Of a stretch of DNA of 50,748 nt, positions 14,795 to 24,481 are shown in pieces (the stretch's first letter is position 1; each line of letters starts with the position of its first letter). Made by a program: the position numbers and the translations under genes. The notes below the pieces were generated by a model. The model worked only from the letters and a program-made list of their open reading frames with translations, was not told where the DNA came from and did no database searches. This DNA is from Candidatus Parvarchaeota archaeon UBA446. GTDB taxonomy: Archaea; Nanobdellota; Nanobdellia; Parvarchaeales; Parvarchaeaceae. Location of the stretch: the NCBI GenBank assembly GCA_002503215.1, contig DARG01000036.1:8598-59345 (forward strand), written 5' to 3'.

Positions 14795-16543
14795 ATGTGT
14801 GGAATTATAGGGTATGTAGGCAGCGAGAATTCAATTCCTCTTGTTTTAGACGGTATAAAAGGCCTAGAATATAGGGGTTATGACAGCTTTGGCTGTGCTA
14901 TAAAGACTGGAAATAAGATAGAGATCTTAAAAGACATAGGAAGGATTAATAAAGTCATAGCCGGGCAGAGTATAGACAAGCGTTTATCCAGCATGAGCAT
15001 GGCACATACAAGATGGGCTACAAACGGCGGTGTTACCAAGGAAAATGCTCATCCTCTGGCGGATTGTTCCGGAAAAATAGCCGTAGTGCATAACGGCATA
15101 ATAGAGAATTTCTCCGATCTTAAAAAAGACATGCAAAACCATTCATTTATATCAGATACTGATACGGAAGTTTTACCTCACATGATAGAGGAAGAGATGG
15201 CTAATGGAAAGAGTTTTGAGGATTCTGTAGTTTCCGTATCCAACAAAATAAAAGGTTTTTCTTCGTTTGTAGCAATGAATTCAGATAGTGATAGTCTAGT
15301 GGCAGTAAAGAACGGTTCACCATTAGTATTGGGCATAAGGGACAAAGGTGTGTTTGTTTCAAGCGATGTTCCTTCATTTCTAAACTACACAAACAAAGTA
15401 GTTTATCTTTTTGACGGTGACGTCGTTTCAATAAATACCACTGGTTTTAAGGTTCTAAAGTCTAACAGCAGTTCACATAAAGTAAACATAGTTAATTTTT
15501 CACCAAAAGACGTTGAAAAGGGCAAGAACAAACATTTTATGATAAAAGAAATACTGGAACAGCATGAACTTATAACAAAGCTTGCAAATTCCGATATTTC
15601 TTATTTAAGAGAACCTGCTTCTATAATGTCACTTGCAAAAAAAATATACATCATTGGTTCTGGAAGTTCATTTCATGCAGGATTGATGGCTGCTAATATA
15701 CTTAGAGACTTCGGCAGAGATGCGACAGCATTACAGCCGCAGGATTTGTATAATTATTCAAAATTGATAACAGATGAAGATGTAATAATGTTAATATCCC
15801 AGAGCGGAGAGACAATGGATATAATCGAAGCCCTGCCTCTCATAAAAAACAACAAAAAGATAGGGATAATAAATACAGAGGGATCTACGCTATCGAACTC
15901 TGTGGATTATTTCATAAATATGAATGCAGGGCATGAAAAAGGAGTAGCAGCAACAAAGACTTTCATTATATCTGCTATACTTGCAACTTTGATATCTATG
16001 TTTTCTATAAATCAGGAAACAGAGGCGGTAAATGATCTGAAATTATTGGATATAAACCTTTACAATTTATTCGTACCCTCGGTTTATGACGCTATAAAGA
16101 AAACCGCATCAGAAATAAAGAAAGAAACTAACCTGTTTTTCTTGGGCAGGGGCAATGATTATATATCGGCACTAGAAGCTTCTTTGAAGATGAAAGAAAT
16201 CTCATATATACACGCAGAGGCTATAGATTCCGCTACTTTCAAGCATGGGCCCTTAGCTCTTATATCAAAAGGAACTTATTCAATAGCAAACGTGTCAGAT
16301 AGATTTAAAGAATTAGAAATAAATAACCTGAAAGAAATAAAGGCAAGAAATGGGAAGATAATAGGGATAGCCAACGAAAGATTAGATATTTTCGATTCTT
16401 TTATAAGGTCTCAGTCAGCAGGTATATTCAGCTTCGTTCCACAAGTAATAATATCACAATTGCTGGCTTATTATGTTTCTGTATCAAAGCATATAGATCC
16501 AGATCATCCAAGAAATCTTGCTAAGTCGGTAACAACAAAGTAG
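14795..16543 (+). CDS. glmS: Glutamine-fructose-6-phosphate aminotransferase (isomerizing)
   Basis: 582 residues, full length. It makes glucosamine-6-phosphate for UDP-GlcNAc, a precursor of glycoprotein glycans. The Cys2 nucleophile follows the initiator Met (MCGIIGYVG). The glutaminase domain has HTRWATNGGV, HNGIIEN and SDTDTE. Two SIS sugar-isomerase domains follow, with GSGSSFHA, SQSGET, HEKGVAATK and GRGNDY...EASLKMKEISYIHAEA, and the C-terminus DHPRNLAKSVTTK. The many N-glycosylation sequons in the surface proteins of this window are a plausible sink for its product. Confidence 0.97.
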   Translation: MCGIIGYVGSENSIPLVLDGIKGLEYRGYDSFGCAIKTGNKIEILKDIGRINKVIAGQSIDKRLSSMSMAHTRWATNGGVTKENAHPLADCSGKIAVVHNGIIENFSDLKKDMQNHSFISDTDTEVLPHMIEEEMANGKSFEDSVVSVSNKIKGFSSFVAMNSDSDSLVAVKNGSPLVLGIRDKGVFVSSDVPSFLNYTNKVVYLFDGDVVSINTTGFKVLKSNSSSHKVNIVNFSPKDVEKGKNKHFMIKEILEQHELITKLANSDISYLREPASIMSLAKKIYIIGSGSSFHAGLMAANILRDFGRDATALQPQDLYNYSKLITDEDVIMLISQSGETMDIIEALPLIKNNKKIGIINTEGSTLSNSVDYFINMNAGHEKGVAATKTFIISAILATLISMFSINQETEAVNDLKLLDINLYNLFVPSVYDAIKKTASEIKKETNLFFLGRGNDYISALEASLKMKEISYIHAEAIDSATFKHGPLALISKGTYSIANVSDRFKELEINNLKEIKARNGKIIGIANERLDIFDSFIRSQSAGIFSFVPQVIISQLLAYYVSVSKHIDPDHPRNLAKSVTTK

Positions 16544-16577
16544 ACAAGCTTTTTTATTCCTAGTGATATAATTAACA

Positions 16578-18896
16578 ATGGCTGAGGAATATTTTTTAGT
16601 TGATGCCGATTATACCGTTATAGATGGTTCTCCTGTTATAAGATTATTCTGTGTCAATATCGATTCTGAACTGAGAATATTCTATGATAATACTTTTAAG
16701 CCTTACTGTTATGTAGATACGGATATCGATAGTTTTAGTAAAACAATAGGAGGTCTTTCTTTTGTAGACCATTTTGAAAAAGTAGAAAAGTATAACTTGG
16801 GTAAAAAATCCGAAGTTATTAAAGTTTACACTAAGCTACCGGAAGACATACCTAAAATAAAGCAGACGGGTTTGAGTACATATGAAGCAGATATTCCGTT
16901 TTACAAAAGATATCTTTTAGACAAAGATATTGGCAGTCATTCTATCCTTGAAATAGAAAGAAACGGGGATTACATAAAGAAAATATCCAGTAAAGGCGTC
17001 GGTGAATTTCCTATAAGGGCGGCGGCACTTGATATAGAGACTTATACAAAGAGAGCCTTTCCAAACGCGAAGGTAGATCCGATACTAGCTGTATCAATTG
17101 TCAGCAGTAAAGAGAGCAAGTGCATAACCTGGCTAGATGCAGAAGGAGAAAATATTATAAAAGCAAAAGACGAAAAGGACTTGCTTTTAAAACTTTCTGA
17201 GTATCTATCTTCAAATAAATTCAATGTAATTATAGGATATAATTCTGATTCTTTTGATATGCCTTACATACATGAAAGATCAAGGATCCTCGGCGTAGAT
17301 TTTAGGTTAAACGGTTTCGAACTTAAGATAAAAGGCGAAAAGAGAAAAGTAGCAGAGATAAACGGAATAGCGCATATTGATATATTAAATTTCATACGCA
17401 ACATATACTCTATATATAATCTTAAAACAGAGACACTTACTTTAAGAGCCGTAGCATCTGAGTTAATAGGAGATAAAAAAGGAGAATTCGATTGGGATAA
17501 GATAACTGAAGTCTTTAATAACCGTGAACTCGCTTCAACTTTATGCAGTTACTGCGTGCAAGATTCGAAAATAACTTTGGATATATTCTATGCGGTTCTA
17601 CCTCTTCTTGCCGAATTAAATAAACTAGTAGGCCAGACATTATCCGATATTTCAAGAATGACTACGGGTGCAGTCGTCGAAAATCTGGTAATGAAGAAAG
17701 CTTTGGCTATAAACGAATTGATACCAAACAAACCTTCTGACTTTCAGATTAATGACAGAATGCATAAAGTAAATACCGGTGCATTCGTTTTTCAGCCGAC
17801 TCCAGGGTTGTATGAAAATATCGCCGTTGTTGATTTTAGAAGTCTTTATCCGAGTATAATAGTTTCACACAATATATGTCCATCAACTATAAAATACGTT
17901 GGAGGAAAAGCAGAGTTCCTAGACAAAAAGGAAAGAGTCGGGCTTATACCAGCGGTATTGAATGAAGTCATACGCCTTAGGTTTGATGCAAAGGACAGGC
18001 TTAAGATCGAAAAGGATAACAGCAGACTAAAGGCAAGGGTCTTGGTGCTTAAGTTAATAGCAAACGGCTTTTACGGGAATTTAGGATACTACAATTCAAG
18101 ATGGTATTGTTTTGATTGTGCAGGTGCCACTACGGCCCTGGGAAGACAATATGTACAGCAGGTTATATCATCTGCTCAAAATGTTGGTTTTAAAGTTTTA
18201 TATGCGGATACGGATTCTGCATTTTTTGAATTCGGTGTAGAAAAAGACAAGGTAAATTCATTTATATCAGACATAAATTCAAGTTTACCAAAGCCGATGG
18301 AGCTCGAGCTTCAAGATTTTTATTTAAGGGCGATATTTGTAAGTGCCAAAGGAGGAATAGGCGCAAAGAAAAAGTATGCGATGGTCGATTTTAACGGAAA
18401 TCTGCTCATAAAAGGTTTTCAGTCTGTTAGAAGAGACTGGGCAATAATAGCAAAAAATCTTCAAAAAGAAGTTCTAAAAAAAATACTGGTGGATAACGAT
18501 ATAGAAGGCGCAATGGGGCTTGTAAAGAACACAATAAAAACGATAAAAGAAGGAAATGCAAATATGGAGGACTTAGCGATACTCACAAGGCTCAGGAAAG
18601 ATCCTTCATCATATACACAAACAAGCAGGCATATATCTGCGGTAGAAAAAAGCGGCATGAAATTCTCGAACGGCGATACTATAAAATATATAATCGCAAA
18701 AGGAAAAGACAGTGACCGTGTCTCAGATAAAGCAGTACTTTACGATATAGCTAGAAAAAATGGAATAAAGTATGATCCAGATTATTACATCAATAAACAG
18801 GTACTACCTTCGGTTTTGCACATATTTGAGGTTTTGGGTTATTCAGATGAAGACATAGTCGGCAGGAGAGACAATTCTTTATCGGGTTTTTTCTAA
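16578..18896 (+). CDS. polB: Family B DNA polymerase
   Basis: 772 residues, close to other archaeal PolB enzymes. The proofreading exonuclease has Exo I (DIE, residues 152-154), Exo II (YNSDSFDMPYI) and Exo III (YCVQDSK, near 325). The polymerase has motif A (DFRSLYPSII, Asp near 419), motif B (KLIANGFYG) and motif C (YADTDS, residues 542-547). A KKKY element follows motif C. Both active sites look intact. The one deviation is motif B: the usual KxxxNSxYG has Gly instead of Ser. It begins 34 nt after glmS. PolD is also encoded in the window, so this cell has both polymerases, as most non-crenarchaeal archaea do. There is no intein. Confidence 0.97.
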   Translation: MAEEYFLVDADYTVIDGSPVIRLFCVNIDSELRIFYDNTFKPYCYVDTDIDSFSKTIGGLSFVDHFEKVEKYNLGKKSEVIKVYTKLPEDIPKIKQTGLSTYEADIPFYKRYLLDKDIGSHSILEIERNGDYIKKISSKGVGEFPIRAAALDIETYTKRAFPNAKVDPILAVSIVSSKESKCITWLDAEGENIIKAKDEKDLLLKLSEYLSSNKFNVIIGYNSDSFDMPYIHERSRILGVDFRLNGFELKIKGEKRKVAEINGIAHIDILNFIRNIYSIYNLKTETLTLRAVASELIGDKKGEFDWDKITEVFNNRELASTLCSYCVQDSKITLDIFYAVLPLLAELNKLVGQTLSDISRMTTGAVVENLVMKKALAINELIPNKPSDFQINDRMHKVNTGAFVFQPTPGLYENIAVVDFRSLYPSIIVSHNICPSTIKYVGGKAEFLDKKERVGLIPAVLNEVIRLRFDAKDRLKIEKDNSRLKARVLVLKLIANGFYGNLGYYNSRWYCFDCAGATTALGRQYVQQVISSAQNVGFKVLYADTDSAFFEFGVEKDKVNSFISDINSSLPKPMELELQDFYLRAIFVSAKGGIGAKKKYAMVDFNGNLLIKGFQSVRRDWAIIAKNLQKEVLKKILVDNDIEGAMGLVKNTIKTIKEGNANMEDLAILTRLRKDPSSYTQTSRHISAVEKSGMKFSNGDTIKYIIAKGKDSDRVSDKAVLYDIARKNGIKYDPDYYINKQVLPSVLHIFEVLGYSDEDIVGRRDNSLSGFF

Positions 18897-18953
18897 TGAA
18901 AGCATATAAACTTAATATAAATATATAAGAATAGGTATAGTAATACTTTTTAT

Positions 18954-19508
18954 ATGGACAAATCAATAAACTCAGATTTTATAGAAAAACTAACCAACGA
19001 TGGCGTAGGAATGTTATTTGTGAAAGAGAGAGAAAAACTAGATAAACTTTCGCCTCAACTTTTTTCAGTTATAAAAAACAACGGTTTAAAACTTATTTAT
19101 GTTACGGCAAGTCTTCCGGCAAAGGTTCTAATCGAAAGGGTTGAAGATGCGGAGCTTGAAGATTATCTTATAATAGACACAGTGACCGCAAGCATAACCG
19201 ATTCAGTGCAAAATAATGATAAAAACATTTTTATAAGATCACCTGGGAATCTAACAGAAATAAGCATAAACCTTGAGGATCTTTTCAGAAAGCACAAAAA
19301 TACGGTTTTTGTTGTAATAGACTCGATAACATCTCTTATGATATATAATTCAGAAAATGAGATACTTAGGTTTATACATTTCACTTCCTCCATCGCAAGA
19401 GAGAAAAAAAACAAGCTTGTAATGGTTGTATTGGATAATAAGGGTCTAAGCGAGTCTTTTCTTGACAAAGTAAGAAGTTTTATAGATAAAGAATATATTA
19501 TAGAGTGA
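18954..19508 (+). CDS. DUF835-like / RecA-fold protein without Walker A
   Basis: 184 residues. The segment SPGNLTEISINLEDLFRK followed by NTVFVVIDSITSLMIYNSENEILRFIHF resembles DUF835 and the C-terminal half of archaeal KaiC-like RecA ATPases. The VVIDSITSL strand corresponds to Walker B. The N-terminal part has no GxxxxGKT/S Walker A, so ATP binding is unlikely. It lies between polB and map with its stop directly abutting the map ATG. TATATAAG near 18925 could be its promoter. A regulatory or binding role is possible; nothing in the sequence defines it further. Confidence 0.65.
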   Translation: MDKSINSDFIEKLTNDGVGMLFVKEREKLDKLSPQLFSVIKNNGLKLIYVTASLPAKVLIERVEDAELEDYLIIDTVTASITDSVQNNDKNIFIRSPGNLTEISINLEDLFRKHKNTVFVVIDSITSLMIYNSENEILRFIHFTSSIAREKKNKLVMVVLDNKGLSESFLDKVRSFIDKEYIIE

Positions 19509-20399
19509 ATGGAAAAAGAAGAGCGAGAAAAATGGATTCTTGCTGGAAAAATAGGCAAAGAAGTCCGTGAATTAGGAATTTCAATGTGCAAGCCAGGGAC
19601 AAAACTTATAGATATAGCGGAAGCAATAGAAAAGAAAACACAGGAAATGGGTGCAAAACCATCTTTTCCACCAAATCTTTCGATAAACCAGATAGCTGCG
19701 CATTATACTCCAAAATTTGAAGATAAAACAGAATTAAAAGAAGGAGATATAATCAAGATAGACGTTGGAGCAAGCGTGGATGGTTACTTATCCGATACTG
19801 CAGCTACTACAGTAGTGGGTGTAGGCGAAAATCCATTAGTGAAGTCTGCAAAAGATGCGTTAGACTCTGTAATGCGGATAATAAAACCGGGCATGCCTAT
19901 AATAGAGATAAGTTCGGTTATAGAAGATACTATAAGGAAAGCAGGTTTTTCGCCGATAGTAAATTTAGGTGGACATGGTGTTGGGAAGTACAGTCTACAT
20001 GAAGGTGAGTTCATAGCAAATGCTAGGAATTATTCCGAGTCTTACCTTAGAAAAGAAGGTATAGTGGCAGTCGAGCCTTTCGCAACAACCGGTGGTGGTT
20101 ATGTAATAGACAGTTCAGAGGTCCAGATATTATCTTTAATTAAATCCAAGAATGTAAGAAGTTCTTTGGGAAGAGAAATATTGAAATTCATAGAAGAGGA
20201 GTACCACGAATTACCGTTTGCAAAAAGATGGATAATGAACAAATTCGGAAGATTGGCGGATATGGAGCTTAAGGCTTTAGTCGCCAACGGCGCTCTAAAT
20301 GAATTCAACGTATTAAAAGAGAAAGATAATGGGATGGTTGCACAATTTGAACATTCATTTCTTTTTGATGACGGAAAAGTTACAGTTACTACACTTTAA
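19509..20399 (+). CDS. map: Methionine aminopeptidase, type II
   Basis: 296 residues, typical for archaeal Map. It removes the initiator methionine from new proteins. Metal ligands are visible in IDVGASVDGYLSDTAAT (two Asp), NLGGHGVG (His), VAVEPFATTGG (Glu) and QFEHSFLF (Glu). The type II insertion, with SLIKSKNVRSSLGREILKFI and the following helical region, is present at about residues 205-270. It follows the preceding stop codon with no gap, so the two genes are probably co-transcribed. Confidence 0.97.
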   Translation: MEKEEREKWILAGKIGKEVRELGISMCKPGTKLIDIAEAIEKKTQEMGAKPSFPPNLSINQIAAHYTPKFEDKTELKEGDIIKIDVGASVDGYLSDTAATTVVGVGENPLVKSAKDALDSVMRIIKPGMPIIEISSVIEDTIRKAGFSPIVNLGGHGVGKYSLHEGEFIANARNYSESYLRKEGIVAVEPFATTGGGYVIDSSEVQILSLIKSKNVRSSLGREILKFIEEEYHELPFAKRWIMNKFGRLADMELKALVANGALNEFNVLKEKDNGMVAQFEHSFLFDDGKVTVTTL

Positions 20400-20419
20400 T
20401 CACAGATCTTAATTTAACT

Positions 20420-21418
20420 ATGGGAGTAAAGTTTAATGGCATCTTTGAGGGAAGGAGCATAAAGATGCAAGAGTTATCCGGAAAGACTATAGCTATAGAT
20501 GCATTTAACTGGATATTTCAGTTTCTTACTACTATAAGACTTGCGGATGGTTCTTATCTTACGGATTCTAAAGGCAGAGTAACCACGCATCTAAATGGGA
20601 TATTCTATAGGTGTATTTCAATGCTGGAGAACGGAATAAACCCTGTTTTCGTATTTGACGGCAAGGCACCACGTTTCAAAAAGGAAACGTTGAAGGAACG
20701 AGAAAGCATAAAGGAAGAAGCAAGGATAAAGGCAGAAAACGCCGTTACACAAGAAGAAAGAGCAATGTATATGCGCAGACTTTCAAGAATAGACGATTAT
20801 ATAGTGGCTTCATCGAAGGAGCTTCTTGATTATATGGGAGTAAAGTATGTACAGGCTCCTGCAGAAGGAGAGGCCCAAGCCGCGTGGATGAGCGGCAAAG
20901 GTTTAGTTTATGCAGCTGCATCACAGGATTATGACACTATATTATTCGGGGCTAAACGCGTGATAAGGAATCTGAACATAAACAACAAAAGAAAGATTAG
21001 CAGAAAAGGCATAACGGTACAGGTAAATCCTGAAATAATAGAATCAGATTATAATTTAAAGAAACTAGGGGTAGACCGGGAAAAGATGATCGTCGTAGCG
21101 CTGTTTACAGGTACGGATTATAATAAAGGTGTAGACGGGATAGGCCCTAGAAAAGCTCTAAATCTTGTAAAAGAAAACTCAGTCGAAAAACTGCTGGAAA
21201 GTTATGACTTTAGGTCTGATTATGATATAAAAGAGGTTTTTCAGTACTTTCTAACTCCAGATACTGTAGAAGTACAAAATGATTTGAAATTAGGTTCTAT
21301 GCAAAAAGAAAAACTAGTCGAATTTATGTGTAAAGAACATGGTTTTTCCGAGGAGCGTATGAGCGCTTCACTCCAAAGAATAAAAAGAGAAGATAGCTCG
21401 CTTTCATTTTATGATTAA
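20420..21418 (+). CDS. fen: Flap endonuclease FEN1
   Basis: 332 residues. FEN1 cuts 5' flaps during Okazaki-fragment maturation and repair. The N domain contains AIDAFNWIFQF and VFDGKAP. The I domain contains APAEGEAQAAWM and AASQDYDTILFGA, which supply the catalytic carboxylates, and GTDYNKGVDGIGPRKAL is the helix-two-turn-helix DNA-binding motif. The last residues REDSSLSFYD occupy the place of the PCNA-interacting PIP box but do not fit QxxLxxFF well. It overlaps the DUF357 gene by 8 nt. Its place next to polB and map gives a replication-flavoured block. Confidence 0.97.
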   Translation: MGVKFNGIFEGRSIKMQELSGKTIAIDAFNWIFQFLTTIRLADGSYLTDSKGRVTTHLNGIFYRCISMLENGINPVFVFDGKAPRFKKETLKERESIKEEARIKAENAVTQEERAMYMRRLSRIDDYIVASSKELLDYMGVKYVQAPAEGEAQAAWMSGKGLVYAAASQDYDTILFGAKRVIRNLNINNKRKISRKGITVQVNPEIIESDYNLKKLGVDREKMIVVALFTGTDYNKGVDGIGPRKALNLVKENSVEKLLESYDFRSDYDIKEVFQYFLTPDTVEVQNDLKLGSMQKEKLVEFMCKEHGFSEERMSASLQRIKREDSSLSFYD

Positions 21419-21686
21419 TGAAGTAAAAGAAAGGGCGGAAAAAGAGATAGGTATGATGAAGAAAGTATTCAATAGCATCTCTTTAATCCAGGAAAATGAT
21501 CTTGCCGATGAGTTTTTCAACATGGCGTTTAATTACTTTAAAGACAGTGAGTTTTTTTTCGAAAAAACAGATTATATAAGGGCTTTTGAAGCGGTAGTAA
21601 TAAGCTGGAGTTATGTCGATGCTGGATTGAAGGCAGGTTTCTTTTCAGTAAGCGATGATCTCAAGGAGTATTTTACGGCCACATAA
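21411..21686 (+). CDS. DUF357 family protein
   Basis: 91 residues, almost fully helical. The pattern FNYFKDSEFFFEKTDYIRAFEAVVISWSYVDAGLKAGFFSV matches the archaeal DUF357 family, whose members are small helical proteins of unknown biochemical role often found near replication or informational genes. It starts inside the last codons of FEN1, so translation is coupled. Confidence 0.85.
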   Translation: MINEVKERAEKEIGMMKKVFNSISLIQENDLADEFFNMAFNYFKDSEFFFEKTDYIRAFEAVVISWSYVDAGLKAGFFSVSDDLKEYFTAT

Positions 21687-21740
21687 ATTAGGTTAAATTG
21701 CATTAGAAATATTTATATATTATAACGTAGTAAAGATTTT

Positions 21741-22943
21741 ATGGCAATAGAGAGAGAAAGGATACCTGCAGTAGTGATTTTGATTTTGATGTTAATAGCG
21801 GCTGTGGTTATATATATTCTTCTTGTCCCTCCTCCTGTGGCATATAAACTATTAGGAATTAACAATACTACGACTACCAAGCCATCCATTCCTACCGGCG
21901 AGTATTATGCCCAGCTTAATACCTATCTAGGCGGAAATAGTAAGCCTTTCAACACTTCATATGCAATAGGAACCTTCGCTGTAGATTATCCCATTCTTAA
22001 TACCACTGTTTTTAATAAGACCTCAGTATCGATAGGCTCAAGTATCTTAGGTTCATCTTCCTATAATATAGATTTTAATGGCTCACAGCAATCAACTTAT
22101 TTTATTGAAGTAACAGTAAAGTCCGTTTCCGGCAGCCCTAAAATGAGCTTTTCATTGAATGGGAACAGCTTTTTCTCCACAATACCTGCGAAAAACGAGA
22201 CTATTATAGAAAAGATCCCCGGGTCTTCTGTAGCAAAGGATATATTGTCTATAACCGATAGTCTAAACGGATTTGCATTTACGCAATCATTTACTTTATC
22301 AAGTATAAAAGTAATACAGGAAACAGGAAAGAACAGAGGGTATAGCGTGCCCGTGAAAGTACTTACTTTTAGCGGTATAGGAGACTATTCCCTTGATTAC
22401 ACCCCTATAGGATACGGGAGTCTGACTGTGTCCATAAACAATCAAATCGTTTCTAATATTTCATCTGGCCAGGACTCAGAACAGATTATAAACATACCTT
22501 CGATAGTAATATCAAAAGCGATAAGGAATTCAAACGAATCAAACTCCGTTATACTTCCAGTGTCTTTCAATGTGGTTTTCCAGCCAGCAAAGAATGTTTC
22601 TTATGAGATAGCAGATGCTTCCATGAATTACAATATACCTTTCATAGCAGAGAACTCACCTACTTTGTATTATTCCGTCAACGCAGTAAAGGGTAATTAT
22701 ATACTTACATTAGATGTCAACAGCATAATAAAAAGCGGAAACGTTTATTTGTATTTCACGCCCAGCGGAAAGAACCTAACCATGAATTCCAGTAGTCTTT
22801 CAAGCGGAGAGAATGTGTTGCTCATACCATCAAGTTATCTTGGAAATAATGCTTCTAGCGGTAATTATAGCGGTACAATAGAATTGTCTTCTAACGGTTT
22901 AGTCATACCTTCATATATATCCTTAAAATCCGTCGTAAATTGA
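21741..22943 (+). CDS. Membrane-anchored extracellular protein, unknown
   Basis: 400 residues. A short cytoplasmic N-terminus (MAIERERIP) is followed by one hydrophobic helix (about residues 10-30) and a long extracellular part rich in Ser, Asn and Thr with many N-X-S/T sequons. There are no cysteines and no catalytic motif. The extracellular part is predicted mostly beta, with repeated phrases like ISKA.RNS.ES and VNSIIKSGNVYLYFTPSGK, as in lectin-like or Ig-like folds. A TATA-like element at about 21708-21722 suggests a leaderless mRNA. It opens the run of surface proteins. Confidence 0.75.
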   Translation: MAIERERIPAVVILILMLIAAVVIYILLVPPPVAYKLLGINNTTTTKPSIPTGEYYAQLNTYLGGNSKPFNTSYAIGTFAVDYPILNTTVFNKTSVSIGSSILGSSSYNIDFNGSQQSTYFIEVTVKSVSGSPKMSFSLNGNSFFSTIPAKNETIIEKIPGSSVAKDILSITDSLNGFAFTQSFTLSSIKVIQETGKNRGYSVPVKVLTFSGIGDYSLDYTPIGYGSLTVSINNQIVSNISSGQDSEQIINIPSIVISKAIRNSNESNSVILPVSFNVVFQPAKNVSYEIADASMNYNIPFIAENSPTLYYSVNAVKGNYILTLDVNSIIKSGNVYLYFTPSGKNLTMNSSSLSSGENVLLIPSSYLGNNASSGNYSGTIELSSNGLVIPSYISLKSVVN

Positions 22944-22977
22944 AATTTAAATATCAATAGAGATATGTTATTCTTAT

Positions 22978-24480
22978 ATGGATACACCCGATGTGAATAC
23001 AGCTGCTAATAACGATCCTAGTAATAAAAAATTTAAATGTAAGATCTGTGGACAAGAGTTTTCATCAAAAGCAGAATTGTCTGAACATATGCAGGCCCAA
23101 CATGGAAAGCAGACCCGAAATGAAAAAGGTAAATCAAAATTTACATGCGAAGTTTGTGGCCAAAAGTTCCCCTCCCAGCTGGCATTGTGGGCACACTTAC
23201 AAAGTGCGCATGGTTACTCTCCCGAGCTTTTAAAACTAGAACAGGAAAAGAAGAAAAATAGAAAATTATTTAATACTGATAACGTAGTAAGGTCTGCAAA
23301 GAAACACTCTCTCATTATTGCTCCATTTATAATACTTTTAGTAATCCTCGGTGTTTATCTTGTCTTTGTGGCACCTTCAAACGTAGGAATAGTATATACA
23401 GAAGTGACATACGGTTCAATATTCTCTAAAATAGGTAGTTTGATATCTTCTGGTTTCTCATCAGTATCAACTTTTATAGCTGAAATACAGAATCCAAATC
23501 TTTTGATAACTCAGCCGCAAGTAACATCAACTAATACTACTCCCACTTTTTCGTCATTCTTAAGCATGAACTATCCATCAGGGCAGGTTGTAACGCTTAC
23601 TTCGAATCCACAGCCCGGTTCGATATATTATTCTGTGACGAATAACGGAAACGTTCCTCTTGGGCCAGGAACTCCCAACAATCTTATTGTAAATATCTCA
23701 TGTGGCAGTACCGTTTCTTCCGGCGCTGCAACTTACTGTAAAGATATGCTTTCCGCTTTTACGAATCCCGCTCAAACCAGCAGTTCTCCACCAAAAATAG
23801 CCGACGCTTCTCTTTTAAATATTCTAGTACCAGGGGAAACCAAGGAGAACACGACCGATTTTACGTTGTCATGTCCTACTAAAAAACTAACGTTTCCATT
23901 GTCTATGTCTTTTCTCGCGTCTTTTCTTGTAAAGAATTACACAGCCGCAGTTATCCTGCCCGTAGAGTTTATGTCAAACTCATTTCAAAACAAGTTGATA
24001 TCCTCCAGTCAGGCATTCGTTCCCTCAGAACCCTCTTTTAACTTTTATTCTTCCGGGCCGATTCAGATAGAGATATACACCGAAATTAAACAGCCCGTGT
24101 TAACGAAGATAGATTCTCTTCCTTTAGAGGTTACAATAAAAAACAATGGAAACTCTCCTTATGAGATAAATAACCTGTCAATTTACATAAGCAAACAGTT
24201 TTACCCAACAAACCCATCTAGCAGCTATTGGTCATGCAGCAATGCAGTGTCCATAACTAGACAGGGTTTTACATTTCCGGGCAGTGGATATTGGGATTGT
24301 TACATAAACAGTAAGAGCACACTGGATTCAGGATCCAGTTTTTATCTTGGCTTAAACGCTGTGAATACTTTAAATGGAATGCATTTTAACACTATGACCA
24401 TAATTGGTTATGTAAATTATAATTATAACGAGAGTTTCAATATGCCAGTAGTAATAAGCAACCAGACATGTACGAGTTGA
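22978..24480 (+). CDS. Membrane protein with two cytoplasmic C2H2 zinc fingers and an extracellular domain
   Basis: 500 residues. Two canonical C2H2 fingers sit at the N-terminus. The first has Cys21, Cys24, His37 and His42. The second has Cys57, Cys60, His73 and His78. Both have C-x2-C-x12-H-x4-H spacing with the expected F and L hydrophobic positions. A charged stretch leads to one transmembrane helix at about 112-132, followed by about 365 extracellular residues that are Ser/Thr/Asn-rich with several cysteines. Its fingers should be cytoplasmic by the positive-inside rule. This could link an outer event to DNA, RNA or a protein partner; that is inference. An AAATTTAAATAT promoter element lies about 28 nt upstream, and the next gene begins 1 nt after its stop. 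Confidence 0.82.
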   Translation: MDTPDVNTAANNDPSNKKFKCKICGQEFSSKAELSEHMQAQHGKQTRNEKGKSKFTCEVCGQKFPSQLALWAHLQSAHGYSPELLKLEQEKKKNRKLFNTDNVVRSAKKHSLIIAPFIILLVILGVYLVFVAPSNVGIVYTEVTYGSIFSKIGSLISSGFSSVSTFIAEIQNPNLLITQPQVTSTNTTPTFSSFLSMNYPSGQVVTLTSNPQPGSIYYSVTNNGNVPLGPGTPNNLIVNISCGSTVSSGAATYCKDMLSAFTNPAQTSSSPPKIADASLLNILVPGETKENTTDFTLSCPTKKLTFPLSMSFLASFLVKNYTAAVILPVEFMSNSFQNKLISSSQAFVPSEPSFNFYSSGPIQIEIYTEIKQPVLTKIDSLPLEVTIKNNGNSPYEINNLSIYISKQFYPTNPSSSYWSCSNAVSITRQGFTFPGSGYWDCYINSKSTLDSGSSFYLGLNAVNTLNGMHFNTMTIIGYVNYNYNESFNMPVVISNQTCTS

Positions 24481-24481
24481 T

